A stretch of DNA of 64,000 bases, from assembly GCF_008831265.1 (NCBI RefSeq), contig NZ_VTTH01000006.1, positions 186,001-250,000 of the forward strand, written 5' to 3'. Under the pieces are notes generated by a model that was not told the origin of the DNA, ran no database searches, and worked only from the letters and a program-made list of their open reading frames with translations. Made by a program: the position numbers and the translations under genes. Positions 54,619-64,000 of the stretch are shown piece after piece. Each line of letters starts with the position of its first letter. The stretch's first letter is position 1. Source of the stretch: Lacisediminimonas profundi. Its GTDB lineage: Bacteria > Pseudomonadota > Gammaproteobacteria > Burkholderiales > Burkholderiaceae_D.

Positions 54619-55308
54619 ATGCACGTGCCCGACCTGATCGGCTATCTGTCCGAGCTCGAGCAGAGCAACAACCGGGCATGGTTCGTGATGAACAAGCCGC
54701 GCTATGACATATTGCGCGCGGAATTCCTCGAACTGGTCACGGCACTGATACGCGACATCGGCAAGCAGGATCCTGCCGTACTGGGTTGCAACCCTGCCAA
54801 GGCGCTGTTCCGGATCCATCGCGACGCCCGCTTCGCGAAAGACAAGCGGCCGTACAAGACCACGTTTTCAGCGGCGATCACGGCCACCGGCCTGAAGAAA
54901 CCCAGCCAGGGCGGAGGCCCGGCCTATTACTTCCATATCGATTCAAAGGGCATGCTGCTGGTGGCAGGCGGAGAATACATGCCGCCGCCGGAACGGCTGC
55001 GCCGGATCCGGCAAGCGATCGACGCCGATCCGGCAGGACTCAGGAAAGCACTGGCCGGGAAGCGATTCCGCAGCAGGTTCGGAGGACTTCAAGAGGAAGG
55101 AAAACTGGCGCGTGCGCCAAAGGGCTACGACCCGGGACATCCGGACATCGACCTCATCCGCAACAAGAACTTCATCGCGTGGACCGAAACGGACCTGCGG
55201 CGCCAACTGCCAGCCGACTTGAAAAAAGAGATCGTTGACCAGTTCCGCGACGCCTGGCCACTGGTGTCATGGCTGCGCTCGGCTCCACAGGCAGACCAGG
55301 CAAGCTGA
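54619..55308 (+). CDS. DUF2461 / TIGR02453 family protein
   Basis: 229 residues with the family hallmarks LEQSNNRAWFVMNKPRYD, RIHRDARFAKDKRPYKT and FHIDSKGMLLVAGGEYMPPPE. Function unknown. It starts 4 bases after the protease stop and is likely co-transcribed. Its 3' end faces tatC. Confidence 0.9.
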   Translation: MHVPDLIGYLSELEQSNNRAWFVMNKPRYDILRAEFLELVTALIRDIGKQDPAVLGCNPAKALFRIHRDARFAKDKRPYKTTFSAAITATGLKKPSQGGGPAYYFHIDSKGMLLVAGGEYMPPPERLRRIRQAIDADPAGLRKALAGKRFRSRFGGLQEEGKLARAPKGYDPGHPDIDLIRNKNFIAWTETDLRRQLPADLKKEIVDQFRDAWPLVSWLRSAPQADQAS

Positions 55309-55313
55309 GCGCA

Positions 55314-55330
55314 GCCGGGCAGTACCCGGC
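55314..55330. terminator. Hairpin between convergent DUF2461 and tatC genes
   Basis: GCCGGG-CAGTA-CCCGGC is a perfect 6-bp stem in the 29-base gap between the two stop codons. It lacks a T-tract on either strand. Confidence 0.4.
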
Positions 55331-55337
55331 CACGCGG

Positions 55338-56111
55338 TCAGCTACCTGAGTCCGCGCTTTCTTCCGGCGCCCGCGTGACGCGGGCAAACAGCGGCGCCAG
55401 CAGGATGCCGACTTCATAAAGCAGGCACAGCGGCACGGCCAGGAGCAGTTGGCTCAGCACATCTGGCGGCGTGACGATGGCGGCGATGACGAATGCGCCG
55501 ACCACAACGTAAGGCCGGATCGCCTTGAGCTTCTCGACCGTCACGAGATTCATGCGCACCAGGATGACCACGACCACCGGGACTTCGAAAGTCAGGCCGA
55601 AGGCCATGCACATCATCAGCACGAAATCGAGGTAATTTTCGATATCCGGCGCAACCGAGATGCTTTTTGGCGCGAAATCGTTGATGAAGCCGAACACCGT
55701 TCCGAACACGAAGAAGTAGCAGAAGGCGACGCCGGCCAGGAACAGTATCGAAGACGACACCACCAGCGGCAGCACCAGCCTCTTCTCATGGGTGTACAGG
55801 CCGGGCGCCACGAAGGCCCATGCCTGGTACAGCACCCACGGCAGCGACACCATGAAGGCGACCAGCAGGGTCACCTTCATCGGCACCATGAACGGGGTGA
55901 TGACACCGGTGGCAATCATCTTCGAACCGTGCGGCAGCGTGCTCAGCATCGGCTGGGCGACGAAATCATAGAGCGCCGCGGGACCGGGCCAGACTGCAAA
56001 CAGCAGGATGAAAACCACGAGCACCGCGATCGACGCGCGCACGAGACGCGTGCGCAATTCGATCAGGTGGGAGATGAAGCTCTCCGGTACGCCAGTCTGC
56101 TCGTCGGACAT
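55338..56111 (-). CDS. tatC: Twin-arginine translocase subunit TatC
   Basis: 257 residues with six predicted spans. FISHLIELRTRLVRA at the N terminus and the conserved GLTFEVPVVVVILVRMN and FVIAAIVTPPDVLSQ segments are typical. It is the twin-arginine receptor core. It directly follows tatB (zero-base gap). Confidence 0.97.
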   Translation of the reverse strand: MSDEQTGVPESFISHLIELRTRLVRASIAVLVVFILLFAVWPGPAALYDFVAQPMLSTLPHGSKMIATGVITPFMVPMKVTLLVAFMVSLPWVLYQAWAFVAPGLYTHEKRLVLPLVVSSSILFLAGVAFCYFFVFGTVFGFINDFAPKSISVAPDIENYLDFVLMMCMAFGLTFEVPVVVVILVRMNLVTVEKLKAIRPYVVVGAFVIAAIVTPPDVLSQLLLAVPLCLLYEVGILLAPLFARVTRAPEESADSGS

Positions 56112-56615
56112 TTAGTGGAATGAAAAGTTGGAAGAGCGGCTGCCCGGGGGACGGAATCTGGCGACGCGCGCGGCGCCGGACAGCACGCGGGAGCGACGCC
56201 CCGATTGTTGCTTGTACCAGCCGGGAACGGCTGCCTGGCGCAGGATCTTCTTCTTGCGAAAGTCGCGGGCCTTGAGTGCAATCTTCTCGGTGGTAGCCGT
56301 GGAGTCCAGCGGCACGTCCAGCGACAGGTCGCGTCCGCCATCCCAGTCGGTGTTCATGTCGCCGACCGAGGTCAGGTCGCTGGAGATGGTCTGCTCGACG
56401 CTGCTTGCCGCATCCTTCACGTCTTGCTGCATCTTGCGCAGCTCGTCGAGCTCGATCTCGCGGCTGACTTCGGCCTTTACGTCATTGATATAACGCTGGG
56501 CGCGGCCGAACAGCGACCCGGCCATGCGTGCCAACTTGGGCAACTTTTCGGGACCGATGACAACCAGTGCCACCGCGCCGATCAGCGCGATTTTGGTAAG
56601 ACCGAGATCGATCAT
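56112..56615 (-). CDS. tatB: Twin-arginine translocase subunit TatB
   Basis: 167 residues. MIDLGLTKIALIGAVALVVIGPEKLPKLAR is the TatB N-terminal TM plus amphipathic helix, followed by an acidic coil and a variable, basic C-terminal tail. Works with TatC in substrate recognition. Confidence 0.95.
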   Translation of the reverse strand: MIDLGLTKIALIGAVALVVIGPEKLPKLARMAGSLFGRAQRYINDVKAEVSREIELDELRKMQQDVKDAASSVEQTISSDLTSVGDMNTDWDGGRDLSLDVPLDSTATTEKIALKARDFRKKKILRQAAVPGWYKQQSGRRSRVLSGAARVARFRPPGSRSSNFSFH

Positions 56616-56685
56616 GGATTGGGACGGTCAGGACGGGCTGCGCGGGATGGCAGCCGTCGGAAAGCCCCCGATGCGGGGGTATCGA

Positions 56686-56913
56686 TCAGATTTTATTTTT
56701 TTCTTTTGCTTCGACGTCGATCGTGGTCTTGCTTTCGGCGACCTGCGAGGGCTGCGCGGACTTGTCTTCCTCGCTGCCTTTCACACCGTCCTTGAAGCCT
56801 TTGACGGCCTTGCCGAGGTCAGAACCCATACTGCCGATCTTCTTCGTGCCAAACACCAGCATGATGATGACCAGCACGATTAGCCAATGCCAAACACTAA
56901 ATGAACCCATCAT
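56686..56913 (-). CDS. tatA: Twin-arginine translocase subunit TatA
   Basis: 75 residues: [33 protein letters not shown] has the short N-terminal TM, FGTKK hinge and amphipathic helix of TatA, followed by a charged tail. Forms the translocation pore with TatBC. Confidence 0.96.
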   Translation of the reverse strand: MMGSFSVWHWLIVLVIIMLVFGTKKIGSMGSDLGKAVKGFKDGVKGSEEDKSAQPSQVAESKTTIDVEAKEKNKI

Positions 56914-56964
56914 ATTCTCCTGTGGGACTTCGTCCCGTTTTCTGTACTACGCCGCAGGCTTTGC

Positions 56965-57336
56965 TCAGCGCTGCCCGCGCCATGGTCGTGGACCACCCAT
57001 GACATGCAGATGAAGATGGTACACCTCCTGTCCGCCGTCGGGTCCGGTATTGAACTGCGTCTTGAAACCTCCGCTGCCATTACCCGTTCCATCGCCTTGG
57101 TACCCGCACCCCAATTGCTCTGCGAGCCGGGGCGCCAACACCATCATTCTACCCAACAAAGCCGCGTGCTTCTCGTCGCAATCGCTGAGCGTGGCGATAT
57201 GTTGCTTCGGAACGATAAGGAAATGAACCGGCGATGCCGGATTGATATCGTGGAAAGCAATCAGGTCGTCATCCTCGTACACGCTTTTCGAAGGGATCTG
57301 CTTTGCTGCAATCTTGCAAAAAATACAGTTGTCCAT
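56965..57336 (-). CDS. HIT-family nucleotide hydrolase (HinT-like)
   Basis: 123 residues, starting at MDNCIFCKIAAKQIPSK. The HIT triad appears as VYHLHLHVMGG, and NTGPDGGQEV precedes it. Hydrolyses purine nucleoside phosphoramidates or similar. Commonly placed between hisE and tatA in betaproteobacteria. Confidence 0.95.
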   Translation of the reverse strand: MDNCIFCKIAAKQIPSKSVYEDDDLIAFHDINPASPVHFLIVPKQHIATLSDCDEKHAALLGRMMVLAPRLAEQLGCGYQGDGTGNGSGGFKTQFNTGPDGGQEVYHLHLHVMGGPRPWRGQR

Positions 57337-57346
57337 GCTGGTCCTG

Positions 57347-57715
57347 TCAGTCCTTGCGTTCAGCCTGCTCGCGCTGCTCAAGCTTGCGTGCAGCCTTTTC
57401 CTCGATTCCCGAAATGCCTTCCCGGCGCGCCAGCTCATCCAGCACCTGCTGCGGCGTCAGGCCGAACTGCGCCAGCATGATCAGCGAATGGAACCACAGG
57501 TCCGCACACTCATACAGAACGGCATCGGTACCGTGGCCGGCACGCGCGTCCTTGGCCGCCATCACCGCTTCGGTAGCTTCCTCGCCGATCTTCTTCAGGA
57601 TGGCGTCGTCACCCTTGGAAAACAAGCGGGCGACATAAGATTTTTCAGGATCGCCGCCGTTTGCCAGCTTGCGGGATTCGATGATTTCGGCCAGTCGGTT
57701 CAGGGTATTGCTCAT
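57347..57715 (-). CDS. hisE: Phosphoribosyl-ATP pyrophosphatase
   Basis: 122 residues: [36 protein letters not shown] and [13 protein letters not shown] give the MazG-like helices with metal-binding Glu residues. Second step of histidine biosynthesis. Separate from hisI, as usual in betaproteobacteria. Confidence 0.96.
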   Translation of the reverse strand: MSNTLNRLAEIIESRKLANGGDPEKSYVARLFSKGDDAILKKIGEEATEAVMAAKDARAGHGTDAVLYECADLWFHSLIMLAQFGLTPQQVLDELARREGISGIEEKAARKLEQREQAERKD

Positions 57716-57727
57716 TTGTTCATTTGC

Positions 57728-58135
57728 TCATTTCTTGTAGATGCTTGCCGGATCCTTGAGCACCGGATCGACGGCGATCCACTCGCCCTTCTGATGGTCG
57801 CCCGAGAATTGCTGGAAGAAACAGGAGTGGCGGCCAGTATGGCAGGCAATGCCCCCGACCTGCTCGATCGTCAGAAGCACCACGTCTTCGTCACAGTCCA
57901 GGCGAATTTCATGCACCTTCTGGATGTGACCGGACTCTTCACCCTTGTGCCAGAGTTTCTTGCGCGAACGACTCCAGTACACCGCCTCGCCGAATTCGAC
58001 CGTGCGGGAAAGCGCCTCGCGATTCATCCACGCGAACATCAGCACCTGGCCGGTGCCCGCTTCCTGGGCGATCACGGGCACCAGGCCATGCTCGTCCCAT
58101 TTGACCTTGTTGAGCCATTTGTCGCTGACGCTCAT
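57728..58135 (-). CDS. hisI: Phosphoribosyl-AMP cyclohydrolase
   Basis: 135 residues: [54 protein letters not shown] and [13 protein letters not shown] (zinc Cys residues). Third step of histidine biosynthesis. Overlaps the hisF stop by four bases. Confidence 0.97.
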   Translation of the reverse strand: MSVSDKWLNKVKWDEHGLVPVIAQEAGTGQVLMFAWMNREALSRTVEFGEAVYWSRSRKKLWHKGEESGHIQKVHEIRLDCDEDVVLLTIEQVGGIACHTGRHSCFFQQFSGDHQKGEWIAVDPVLKDPASIYKK

Positions 58136-58896
58136 GCCAGCCTCATCGGAATGCCCTGCGCTGCCATGAAGCGCTTGGCCTCTCCCACGGTGTGCTGGCC
58201 ATAGTGAAAGATGCTGGCAGCAAGGACGGCGTCAGCATGTCCCTTCTTGATGCCGTCCGCGAGGTCCTGCAGGCCGCCCACGCCGCCAGAGGCGATGACC
58301 GGAATGCTGACCGCGTCCGACACCGCGCGGGTCAATGCGAGATCGAAGCCGGCACGGGTGCCATCGCGGTCCATGCTGGTGAGCAGGATTTCACCAGCGC
58401 CCAGTTGTTCCATCTTGCGCGCCCACTCGACCGCATCGAGTCCGGTCGCGTTGCGTCCGCCGCGCGTAAACACTTCCCAGCGTCCGTCGCCTGTCCGCTT
58501 GGCGTCGATCGCCACCACGATGCACTGCGAACCGTACTTCTGGGAAGCGTCGAAAACCAGTTGCGGATTGGTGACGGCCGAGGTGTTGATGCTAACCTTG
58601 TCGGCTCCCGCATTGAGCAGGCGCCGCACGTCCTCGACCGCGCGCACCCCGCCGCCAACGGTCAGCGGAATGAATACCTGCGACGCAACGGCCTCGATGA
58701 TATGCAGGATCAGGTCGCGCTCGTCGGATGACGCTGTGATGTCGAGAAAGGTGATTTCATCGGCGCCCTGCTCGTCATAGCGACGGGCGATTTCGACGGG
58801 ATCGCCGGCGTCGCGCAGCTCTACGAAATTGATGCCCTTTACCACCCTGCCGGCGGTCACATCCAGGCAGGGGATGATGCGTTTTGCCAGTGTCAT
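58132..58896 (-). CDS. hisF: Imidazole glycerol phosphate synthase cyclase subunit
   Basis: 254-residue TIM barrel: [58 protein letters not shown]. Partner of HisH. Overlaps hisA by four bases. Confidence 0.97.
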   Translation of the reverse strand: MTLAKRIIPCLDVTAGRVVKGINFVELRDAGDPVEIARRYDEQGADEITFLDITASSDERDLILHIIEAVASQVFIPLTVGGGVRAVEDVRRLLNAGADKVSINTSAVTNPQLVFDASQKYGSQCIVVAIDAKRTGDGRWEVFTRGGRNATGLDAVEWARKMEQLGAGEILLTSMDRDGTRAGFDLALTRAVSDAVSIPVIASGGVGGLQDLADGIKKGHADAVLAASIFHYGQHTVGEAKRFMAAQGIPMRLA

Positions 58897-59684
58897 AAGT
58901 CGTCTGTTTCCGGCTCCACGAAGCCGGACAATTCATCGGCCCGCTGCTGCGCCGAGCGCAAGTCCAGCGTCCCTTCGTAAATCGACCTGCCGCAGATGAC
59001 GCCCTCGATGCCTTCATCCTGCACGGCACACAGTGCTTCGACATCCTTGATGCCATGCACGCCGCCGGATGCAATCACGGGGATGGTCATGCTCTGCGCC
59101 AGTTTCACGGTGGCCTCGATGTTGACGCCGCCCATCATGCCGTCGCGGCCGATATCGGTATAGATGATCGCTTCGCAGCCGTAGTCTTCGAACTTGCGGG
59201 CGAGGTCGATCACTTCGTGCCCTGACAGCTTGCTCCAGCCATCGGTCGCGACCTTGCCATCCTTGGCGTCCAGTCCGACGATGATCTGGCCCGGGAAGGC
59301 GCTGCACGCGTCGTGCAGGAAGCCCGGGCTCTTGACTGCCGCCGTGCCAATGATGATGTACGACAGCCCGCCATCGAGATAGCGCTCGATGGTGTCGAGG
59401 TCGCGAATGCCGCCGCCAAGCTGGACCGGTATTTCTTCGACACCGTTGGCTTCGGCAAATTCCCGTACCGCCTTGATGATGGATTTGACGGCGGCTTCGT
59501 TCTTCGGCTTGCCGGCGAATGCGCCGTTGAGGTCGACCAGATGCAGCCGCCGCGCCCCCTGCTCAAGCCAGTGCCGCGCCATCTGCGCGGGGTCTTCCGA
59601 GAACACGGTGGCCTGGTTCATGTCGCCTTGCTTCAGGCGTACGCAGTGACCGTCCTTGAGATCGATAGCGGGAATAAGCAGCAT
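58893..59684 (-). CDS. hisA: ProFAR isomerase (phosphoribosylformimino-AICAR-phosphate isomerase)
   Basis: 263-residue TIM barrel starting [17 protein letters not shown], with [14 protein letters not shown] and [16 protein letters not shown]. The start at 59684 is chosen for the canonical N terminus; the frame is open further upstream. Fourth step of the pathway. Confidence 0.97.
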   Translation of the reverse strand: MLLIPAIDLKDGHCVRLKQGDMNQATVFSEDPAQMARHWLEQGARRLHLVDLNGAFAGKPKNEAAVKSIIKAVREFAEANGVEEIPVQLGGGIRDLDTIERYLDGGLSYIIIGTAAVKSPGFLHDACSAFPGQIIVGLDAKDGKVATDGWSKLSGHEVIDLARKFEDYGCEAIIYTDIGRDGMMGGVNIEATVKLAQSMTIPVIASGGVHGIKDVEALCAVQDEGIEGVICGRSIYEGTLDLRSAQQRADELSGFVEPETDDL

Positions 59685-59742
59685 GTCTTCGGTGCGGGCA
59701 AGTGGTGGTTGAAGGGGAAACTGGTGTCGACCGGGAGATCGG

Positions 59743-60381
59743 TCAAGGATTCCAATGTACGAAATTTTTGTAAAGTTGCAAACCTGCAGCCGCGCTTTTT
59801 TCCGGATGAAACTGCGTGGCAAACAGGTTATCGCGTCCTACGACGCTTGCAAACGGTGCGCCATAAACAGTTTCGCCGAATATTTGCGACGCCTCGGCCG
59901 GCACCGCATAGTAGCTGTGCACGAAATAGAAGTAACTGTTGTCCGCGATACCGGCCCACAAGGGATGGGAGGAAGTCTGCCGGACCGAATTCCAGCCCAT
60001 CTGCGGCACCTTGTAGCGCGAACCATCCGCCTGCAACTGTCCGTCCAGCCGGAAACGCACGACTTTCCCTGGCAGCAGGCCAAGTCCGGGCGTATCGCCC
60101 TCCTCGCTCCAGTCGAACATCATCTGCTCACCGACGCACACGCCGAAGAACGGCTTGCTGCGCGAGGCCGCGATCAGCGCTTCCTCGACACCCGACTCGC
60201 GCAGGCTGCGCATGCAGTCGCGCATTGCGCCCTGGCCGGGCAGGACGATCCGGTCAGCAGCGCGGATGTCATCCACCTCGCCCGAGATACGGATGTCGGC
60301 CTCGGGCGCGACATGGCGCAAGGCCTGGGCGACCGAGCGCAGGTTGCCCATGCCGTAATCGACTACTACGATTTTATTCAT
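59743..60381 (-). CDS. hisH: Imidazole glycerol phosphate synthase glutaminase subunit
   Basis: 212-residue class I glutaminase: [16 protein letters not shown], oxyanion [10 protein letters not shown], nucleophile in [10 protein letters not shown] (Cys of the CxG[EQ] motif) and C-terminal ATQFHPEKS with the His/Glu. Supplies ammonia to HisF. 58 bases precede hisA. Confidence 0.96.
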   Translation of the reverse strand: MNKIVVVDYGMGNLRSVAQALRHVAPEADIRISGEVDDIRAADRIVLPGQGAMRDCMRSLRESGVEEALIAASRSKPFFGVCVGEQMMFDWSEEGDTPGLGLLPGKVVRFRLDGQLQADGSRYKVPQMGWNSVRQTSSHPLWAGIADNSYFYFVHSYYAVPAEASQIFGETVYGAPFASVVGRDNLFATQFHPEKSAAAGLQLYKNFVHWNP

Positions 60382-60414
60382 GATTTGCCAGGCTAAAAAC
60401 AGCGGGTATGCTGC

Positions 60415-61011
60415 CTACAGACTGCCCTTCGTGGAAGGAATGGTGCCAGCCGCGCGCGGATCCAGCTCCGCAGCCATGCGCAATGCGCGGCCGAATGCCT
60501 TGAACACGGTCTCGCACTGGTGGTGCGCATTTTCGCCGCGCAGATTGTCCACATGCAAGGTGACCAGGGCGTGGTTCACAAAGCCCTGGAAAAACTCGTG
60601 CGTGAGGTCGACGTCGAAACTCCCGATCATCGAGCGCTTGAACGGCACATGAAATTCAATCCCGGGACGGCCGGAAAAATCGATGACCACGCGCGACAAG
60701 GCTTCATCCAGCGGAACGTAAGAATGACCGTAGCGGCGGATGCCGGACTTGTCGCCGATCGCCTTGGCGACCGCCTGTCCGAGGGTAATGCCGACGTCTT
60801 CCACGGTGTGGTGGGCGTCGATATGCAAGTCACCCTTGGCCTCGATGTCGAGGTCGATCAGCCCGTGACGGGCAATCTGGTCGAGCATGTGGTCGAGGAA
60901 GGGCACGCCGGTGTTGAGCTTCTGGCGGCCGGTGCCGTCGAGATTGATCGCGACGCGAATTTGCGTCTCGTTGGTGTTGCGAACAATTTCGGCAGTGCGT
61001 TGGGTAGACAT
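60415..61011 (-). CDS. hisB: Imidazoleglycerol-phosphate dehydratase
   Basis: 198-residue monofunctional enzyme: [31 protein letters not shown] and the C-terminal [18 protein letters not shown] supply the manganese-binding His residues. Lacks the phosphatase domain of the enterobacterial fusion, as expected for betaproteobacteria. Confidence 0.97.
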   Translation of the reverse strand: MSTQRTAEIVRNTNETQIRVAINLDGTGRQKLNTGVPFLDHMLDQIARHGLIDLDIEAKGDLHIDAHHTVEDVGITLGQAVAKAIGDKSGIRRYGHSYVPLDEALSRVVIDFSGRPGIEFHVPFKRSMIGSFDVDLTHEFFQGFVNHALVTLHVDNLRGENAHHQCETVFKAFGRALRMAAELDPRAAGTIPSTKGSL

Positions 61012-61022
61012 GGTCAGGATCG

Positions 61023-62099
61023 TTATGGTGCCAGCGATGCACGGAGGGCATCGAGGAATAGCTGGTTTTCTTCCGGCGTACTTACTGTCACGCGCAAGCA
61101 GTTTGCCAGCAATGCGTGCATTTTACCGACATTTTTGATCAACACCTTCCGATCCAGCAGCCGGGAGAACACGCCGTCGGCGTCCGCAACCCGCAGCAGC
61201 AGGAAATTTGCCGCCGACGGGAACACTTCCACCCCGGGTAGCGTTGACAGTGCGGCAACCAGCTGCCCTCTCGCCTGCCGCAGTGCAGCAGCCTGCTGGT
61301 CCAGCACCTCGATGCGGTCGAGCAGGCATTCGGCGGCGGCTTCGGTCAGCACGTTGATGTTGTACGGCGGGCGCACCTTGTCGAACTCGGCCAGCAGTTC
61401 GGCGCTGGCAGACATGTAACCCAGGCGTATGCCGGCCAGCCCGAGCTTGGAAACAGTGCGCATGACGACCAGGTTGGCAAATTCAGGCAGCCGGTCCATG
61501 AAACTTGCCTGCGCAAACGGCTGGTAGGCCTCGTCGACGATCACGACGCCATCATTGCCGACAGCGCGCAATATTTCGATCATCTGCCCCGCATCGAACA
61601 GGTTGCCGGTCGGGTTGTTGGGGTAGGCAAGGTAGGTAACGGCCGGCTTGTGCTGGCGCACCGCATCAAGCATGGCCGGCAAGTCGAGCGTGAAATCCGC
61701 CTTGAGCGGCACGCCGACGAATTCCATGCCGGCGAAACGGGCAGACATGGCATACATGACGAATCCGGGCACCGGCGCCAGCACCTTGGCACCCGGCCGG
61801 GCGCAGGCCACGGAAATCATCGAAATCAGCTCGTCCGATCCATTGCCAAGCAGGACATCGAAACCCGCCGGCACGCCCAGATGCGTGCGGATCTTTTCCT
61901 TCAGCGCGCTGTAAGTGGGCGTCGGATAGCGGTTGAGCGCGACCTCGGCCAGCCGCTGCCCCAATTCGCGAGCCAGCGCCTCGGGCAGGCGGTAGGGGTT
62001 TTCCATCGCGTCCAGCTTCAGGAAACCTGCGGATGCCGGCACATGGTAGGCCGCAAGCTCCCGCACTTCGGGCCGGATTACTTTTTCGCTCAGTGTCAT
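61023..62099 (-). CDS. hisC: Histidinol-phosphate aminotransferase
   Basis: 358-residue fold-type I PLP enzyme: [28 protein letters not shown] and the Schiff-base Lys in [13 protein letters not shown]. The start at 62099 (MTLSEK) follows the family N terminus; an ATG at 62120 directly after the methyltransferase stop is an alternative. Confidence 0.96.
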   Translation of the reverse strand: MTLSEKVIRPEVRELAAYHVPASAGFLKLDAMENPYRLPEALARELGQRLAEVALNRYPTPTYSALKEKIRTHLGVPAGFDVLLGNGSDELISMISVACARPGAKVLAPVPGFVMYAMSARFAGMEFVGVPLKADFTLDLPAMLDAVRQHKPAVTYLAYPNNPTGNLFDAGQMIEILRAVGNDGVVIVDEAYQPFAQASFMDRLPEFANLVVMRTVSKLGLAGIRLGYMSASAELLAEFDKVRPPYNINVLTEAAAECLLDRIEVLDQQAAALRQARGQLVAALSTLPGVEVFPSAANFLLLRVADADGVFSRLLDRKVLIKNVGKMHALLANCLRVTVSTPEENQLFLDALRASLAP

Positions 62100-62120
62100 T
62101 GCTCGTGCTCGCCTTTGCAT

Positions 62121-62942
62121 TCAGGCCACTTTGGTGGCGCTATCCTTGTCCATGATCTGTTGCGGCCCCTGCAACGCCTCCAGGCGTTTGGCAATCAGCT
62201 CGCAGTAAACCGGATTCATTTCAAACCCGGTGAAATCCCGGCCCAGCATCCGCGCGGCCACGGCGGTGGTGCCGCTCCCCATGAACGGGTCCAGCACCAG
62301 CCCGCCGGGCGGACAGGACGCCTTGATCATGCGCTCGATGATTTCGAGCGGCTTTTGGGTCGGATGGTCGGCGCGCTCGCGGTGCTCGCGATGCAGCCGG
62401 GACACGCTCCAGACGTCTTTCGGGTTGTAGCCCATTTCCAGCCACTTCGCACCCACGAAAATCGATCGCGAGCGCGCTTTCTTGGTTTCGGCGTCATACG
62501 GGATGCGTATGGCGTCGAGGTCGAAATAATGATCCCGCGCCCGCGCAAAGAAACCGATGGTGTCGTGCACCGAGGAGTACTTGCGGGTGCCGCCGCCCAT
62601 CGACGGCACCCGCCGGTCCCAGATGATTTCATTCAACATGGTCATGCGCTGCTTGAGCATGACGAACACCTCGGGCGAATAGCGCCAGGTCAGGAATATG
62701 TACAGACTGCCATTGCGCTTGAGCTTGGGCAGGGCCAGGTCAACCCAACGAGTCATCCAGGCCAGGTATTCCTCGGCCTCCATCTTGTCCGAATCATTGC
62801 CGTAGTCCTTGCCCAGCCCGTATGGGGGGTCGGCAACCAGCAGGTCGACCACGCCATCCGGTATGCGAGCCAGGCCGTCCAGCGCGTCTTCCGCAAAAAT
62901 ACGGTTGCGCCAGATATCCCGGGGCAGTTCAGCCTGGGTCAT
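62121..62942 (-). CDS. Orphan DNA adenine-type methyltransferase embedded in the his operon
   Basis: 273 residues with catalytic DPPY at 38-41 and the SAM motif DPFMGSGTT at 218-226, in the order DPPY then FxGxG, i.e. a beta-class amino-methyltransferase of the D12/N6_N4_Mtase type. HPTQKP (193-198) precedes motif I as is usual in this class. It overlaps the hisD stop by four bases and is followed by hisC, so it is translated from the his mRNA. No restriction endonuclease lies nearby, so it is an orphan, possibly a regulatory or epigenetic methylase. Confidence 0.93.
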   Translation of the reverse strand: MTQAELPRDIWRNRIFAEDALDGLARIPDGVVDLLVADPPYGLGKDYGNDSDKMEAEEYLAWMTRWVDLALPKLKRNGSLYIFLTWRYSPEVFVMLKQRMTMLNEIIWDRRVPSMGGGTRKYSSVHDTIGFFARARDHYFDLDAIRIPYDAETKKARSRSIFVGAKWLEMGYNPKDVWSVSRLHREHRERADHPTQKPLEIIERMIKASCPPGGLVLDPFMGSGTTAVAARMLGRDFTGFEMNPVYCELIAKRLEALQGPQQIMDKDSATKVA

Positions 62943-64000
62943 TTCAACCGCAGCTCGGCCGAACGCGCATGCGCCTGCAAGCCCTCCCCGTGCGCCAGTT
63001 CGGAAGCGATCCTTCCCAGCACCTGGGCGCCCGCTTCGCTGACCTGGATGATGCTGGAGCGCTTCTGGAAGTCATACACGCCAAGCGGCGACGAAAAGCG
63101 CGCGGTGCGCGAGGTCGGCAACACATGGTTGGGACCGGCGCAATAGTCACCCAGCGCCTCCGACGAGAAGCGGCCAAGGAACATGGCACCGGCGTGGCGC
63201 ACCTTGGCGGCCCACTTCCCGGCGTCCATGGCGGAAATCTCGAGATGTTCGGGGGCGATGAAATTGGCGATTTCACAAGCCTCATCCATGTCGCGCACAA
63301 GGATCAGCGCGCCACGGTCGGCCAGCGATGTCCGGATGACGCCGGCGCGCGGCATGGTTGGCAGCAGCCGGTCGACGCTGGCCTGGACCCGATCGATATA
63401 GGCGGCATCGGGGCACAGCAGGATCGACTGCGCCAGCTCATCGTGCTCGGCCTGCGAGAACAGGTCCATTGCCACCCAGTCCGGATCGGTGGTGCCGTCG
63501 CAGATCACCAGTATTTCGGAAGGTCCGGCAATCATGTCGATGCCGACAGTGCCGAATACGCGCCGCTTGGCGGCAGCGACATAGGCATTGCCAGGGCCGA
63601 CGATCTTGTCGACCGGCGGCACGGTTTGCGTGCCGTAGGCCAGTGCGCCGACTGCCTGCGCGCCGCCAATGGTGAATACCCGGTCCACGCCTGCTATCGC
63701 GGCGGCGGCCAGCACCAGGGGGTTCTTGATCCCCTGCGGCGTCGGCACCACCATGACGATCTCGTGCACACCGGCGACCCGCGCAGGTATCGCATTCATC
63801 AGCACCGAGGACGGATAGGCGGCCTTGCCGCCCGGCACGTAGATGCCGACGCGATCCAGCGGCGTGACTTTCTGTCCGAGCACGGTGCCGTCAGCCTCGG
63901 TGTACAGGAAACCGTCGGACCCGCATTCGGTCTTTTGCCGTTGGTGGTAACTGCGCACCCGGTCCGCTGCCGACTGCAAGGCGGAGCGGCGCCCTGGCGC
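62939..64000 (-). CDS. hisD: Histidinol dehydrogenase (5' end outside window)
   Basis: 353 codons visible; the frame is open to the right edge, leaving about 80 residues of the N terminus outside. [27 protein letters not shown], the [18 protein letters not shown] segment and FIAPEHLEI are characteristic. Catalyses the last two steps of histidine biosynthesis. Gene order D-methyltransferase-C-B-H-A-F-I-E. Confidence 0.97.
   Translation of the reverse strand, partial: APGRRSALQSAADRVRSYHQRQKTECGSDGFLYTEADGTVLGQKVTPLDRVGIYVPGGKAAYPSSVLMNAIPARVAGVHEIVMVVPTPQGIKNPLVLAAAAIAGVDRVFTIGGAQAVGALAYGTQTVPPVDKIVGPGNAYVAAAKRRVFGTVGIDMIAGPSEILVICDGTTDPDWVAMDLFSQAEHDELAQSILLCPDAAYIDRVQASVDRLLPTMPRAGVIRTSLADRGALILVRDMDEACEIANFIAPEHLEISAMDAGKWAAKVRHAGAMFLGRFSSEALGDYCAGPNHVLPTSRTARFSSPLGVYDFQKRSSIIQVSEAGAQVLGRIASELAHGEGLQAHARSAELRLK

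Overview
The window reads as a betaproteobacterial chromosome, most likely Burkholderiales and possibly Oxalobacteraceae. The reasons are high GC, Bug-type solute receptors, many class III CoA transferases, petABC followed by sspA/sspB, and a his operon running into an HIT protein and tatABC. The family-level placement is inference.

Bases 1-33500 are a large CoA-thioester catabolic region. The first cluster (1-8008) holds an enoyl-CoA hydratase, SDR dehydrogenase, acyl-CoA dehydrogenase, two hydroxyacyl-CoA dehydrogenases plus a stand-alone C-terminal domain, a CoA transferase and a quinone reductase. From 8185 onward a second set includes an MFS permease, a TRAP transporter, an NDP-forming acyl-CoA ligase, further CoA transferases, crotonases and acyl-CoA dehydrogenases, a DUF35/thiolase-like/MaoC trio resembling steroid side-chain aldolases, and two Bug receptors. 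A sigma-54 enhancer-binding regulator sits inside it (21116-22819). Four strong GG-N10-GC promoters and one weaker one precede units of this set, each with an upstream TGT-N11-NCA element, so I propose one sigma-54 regulon. The substrate is not identifiable from sequence.

Bases 33500-47090 are an accessory island. Its left side carries mobile-element debris (an IS66 transposase tail, IS21-like end repeats, a coiled-coil membrane protein). A long minus-strand array then runs from 46234 down to 35615: HTH_17 regulator, AlbA/Schlafen-type ATP-binding protein, hsdR, hsdM, hsdS, then five tightly coupled genes: DUF4231 two-TM protein, TGT-like, OGG-like, QueC-like and TIR. The QueC/OGG/TGT trio is the signature of type IV CBASS, but no CD-NTase is present; a TIR protein with a Gly-rich N terminus takes its place. 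hsdR and hsdM each carry a frameshift, while the five-gene module is intact. The island ends at tRNA-Thr(TGT); no integrase was seen.

Bases 47094-64000 are core genome: tRNA-Thr, sspB, sspA, cytochrome bc1 (petCBA), mscL, a NarL-type response regulator, a Nif3-like protein, a DegS/AlgW-like protease, DUF2461, tatCBA, an HIT protein and the his operon (hisE-I-F-A-H-B-C and D). An orphan adenine-type DNA methyltransferase is embedded between hisD and hisC.
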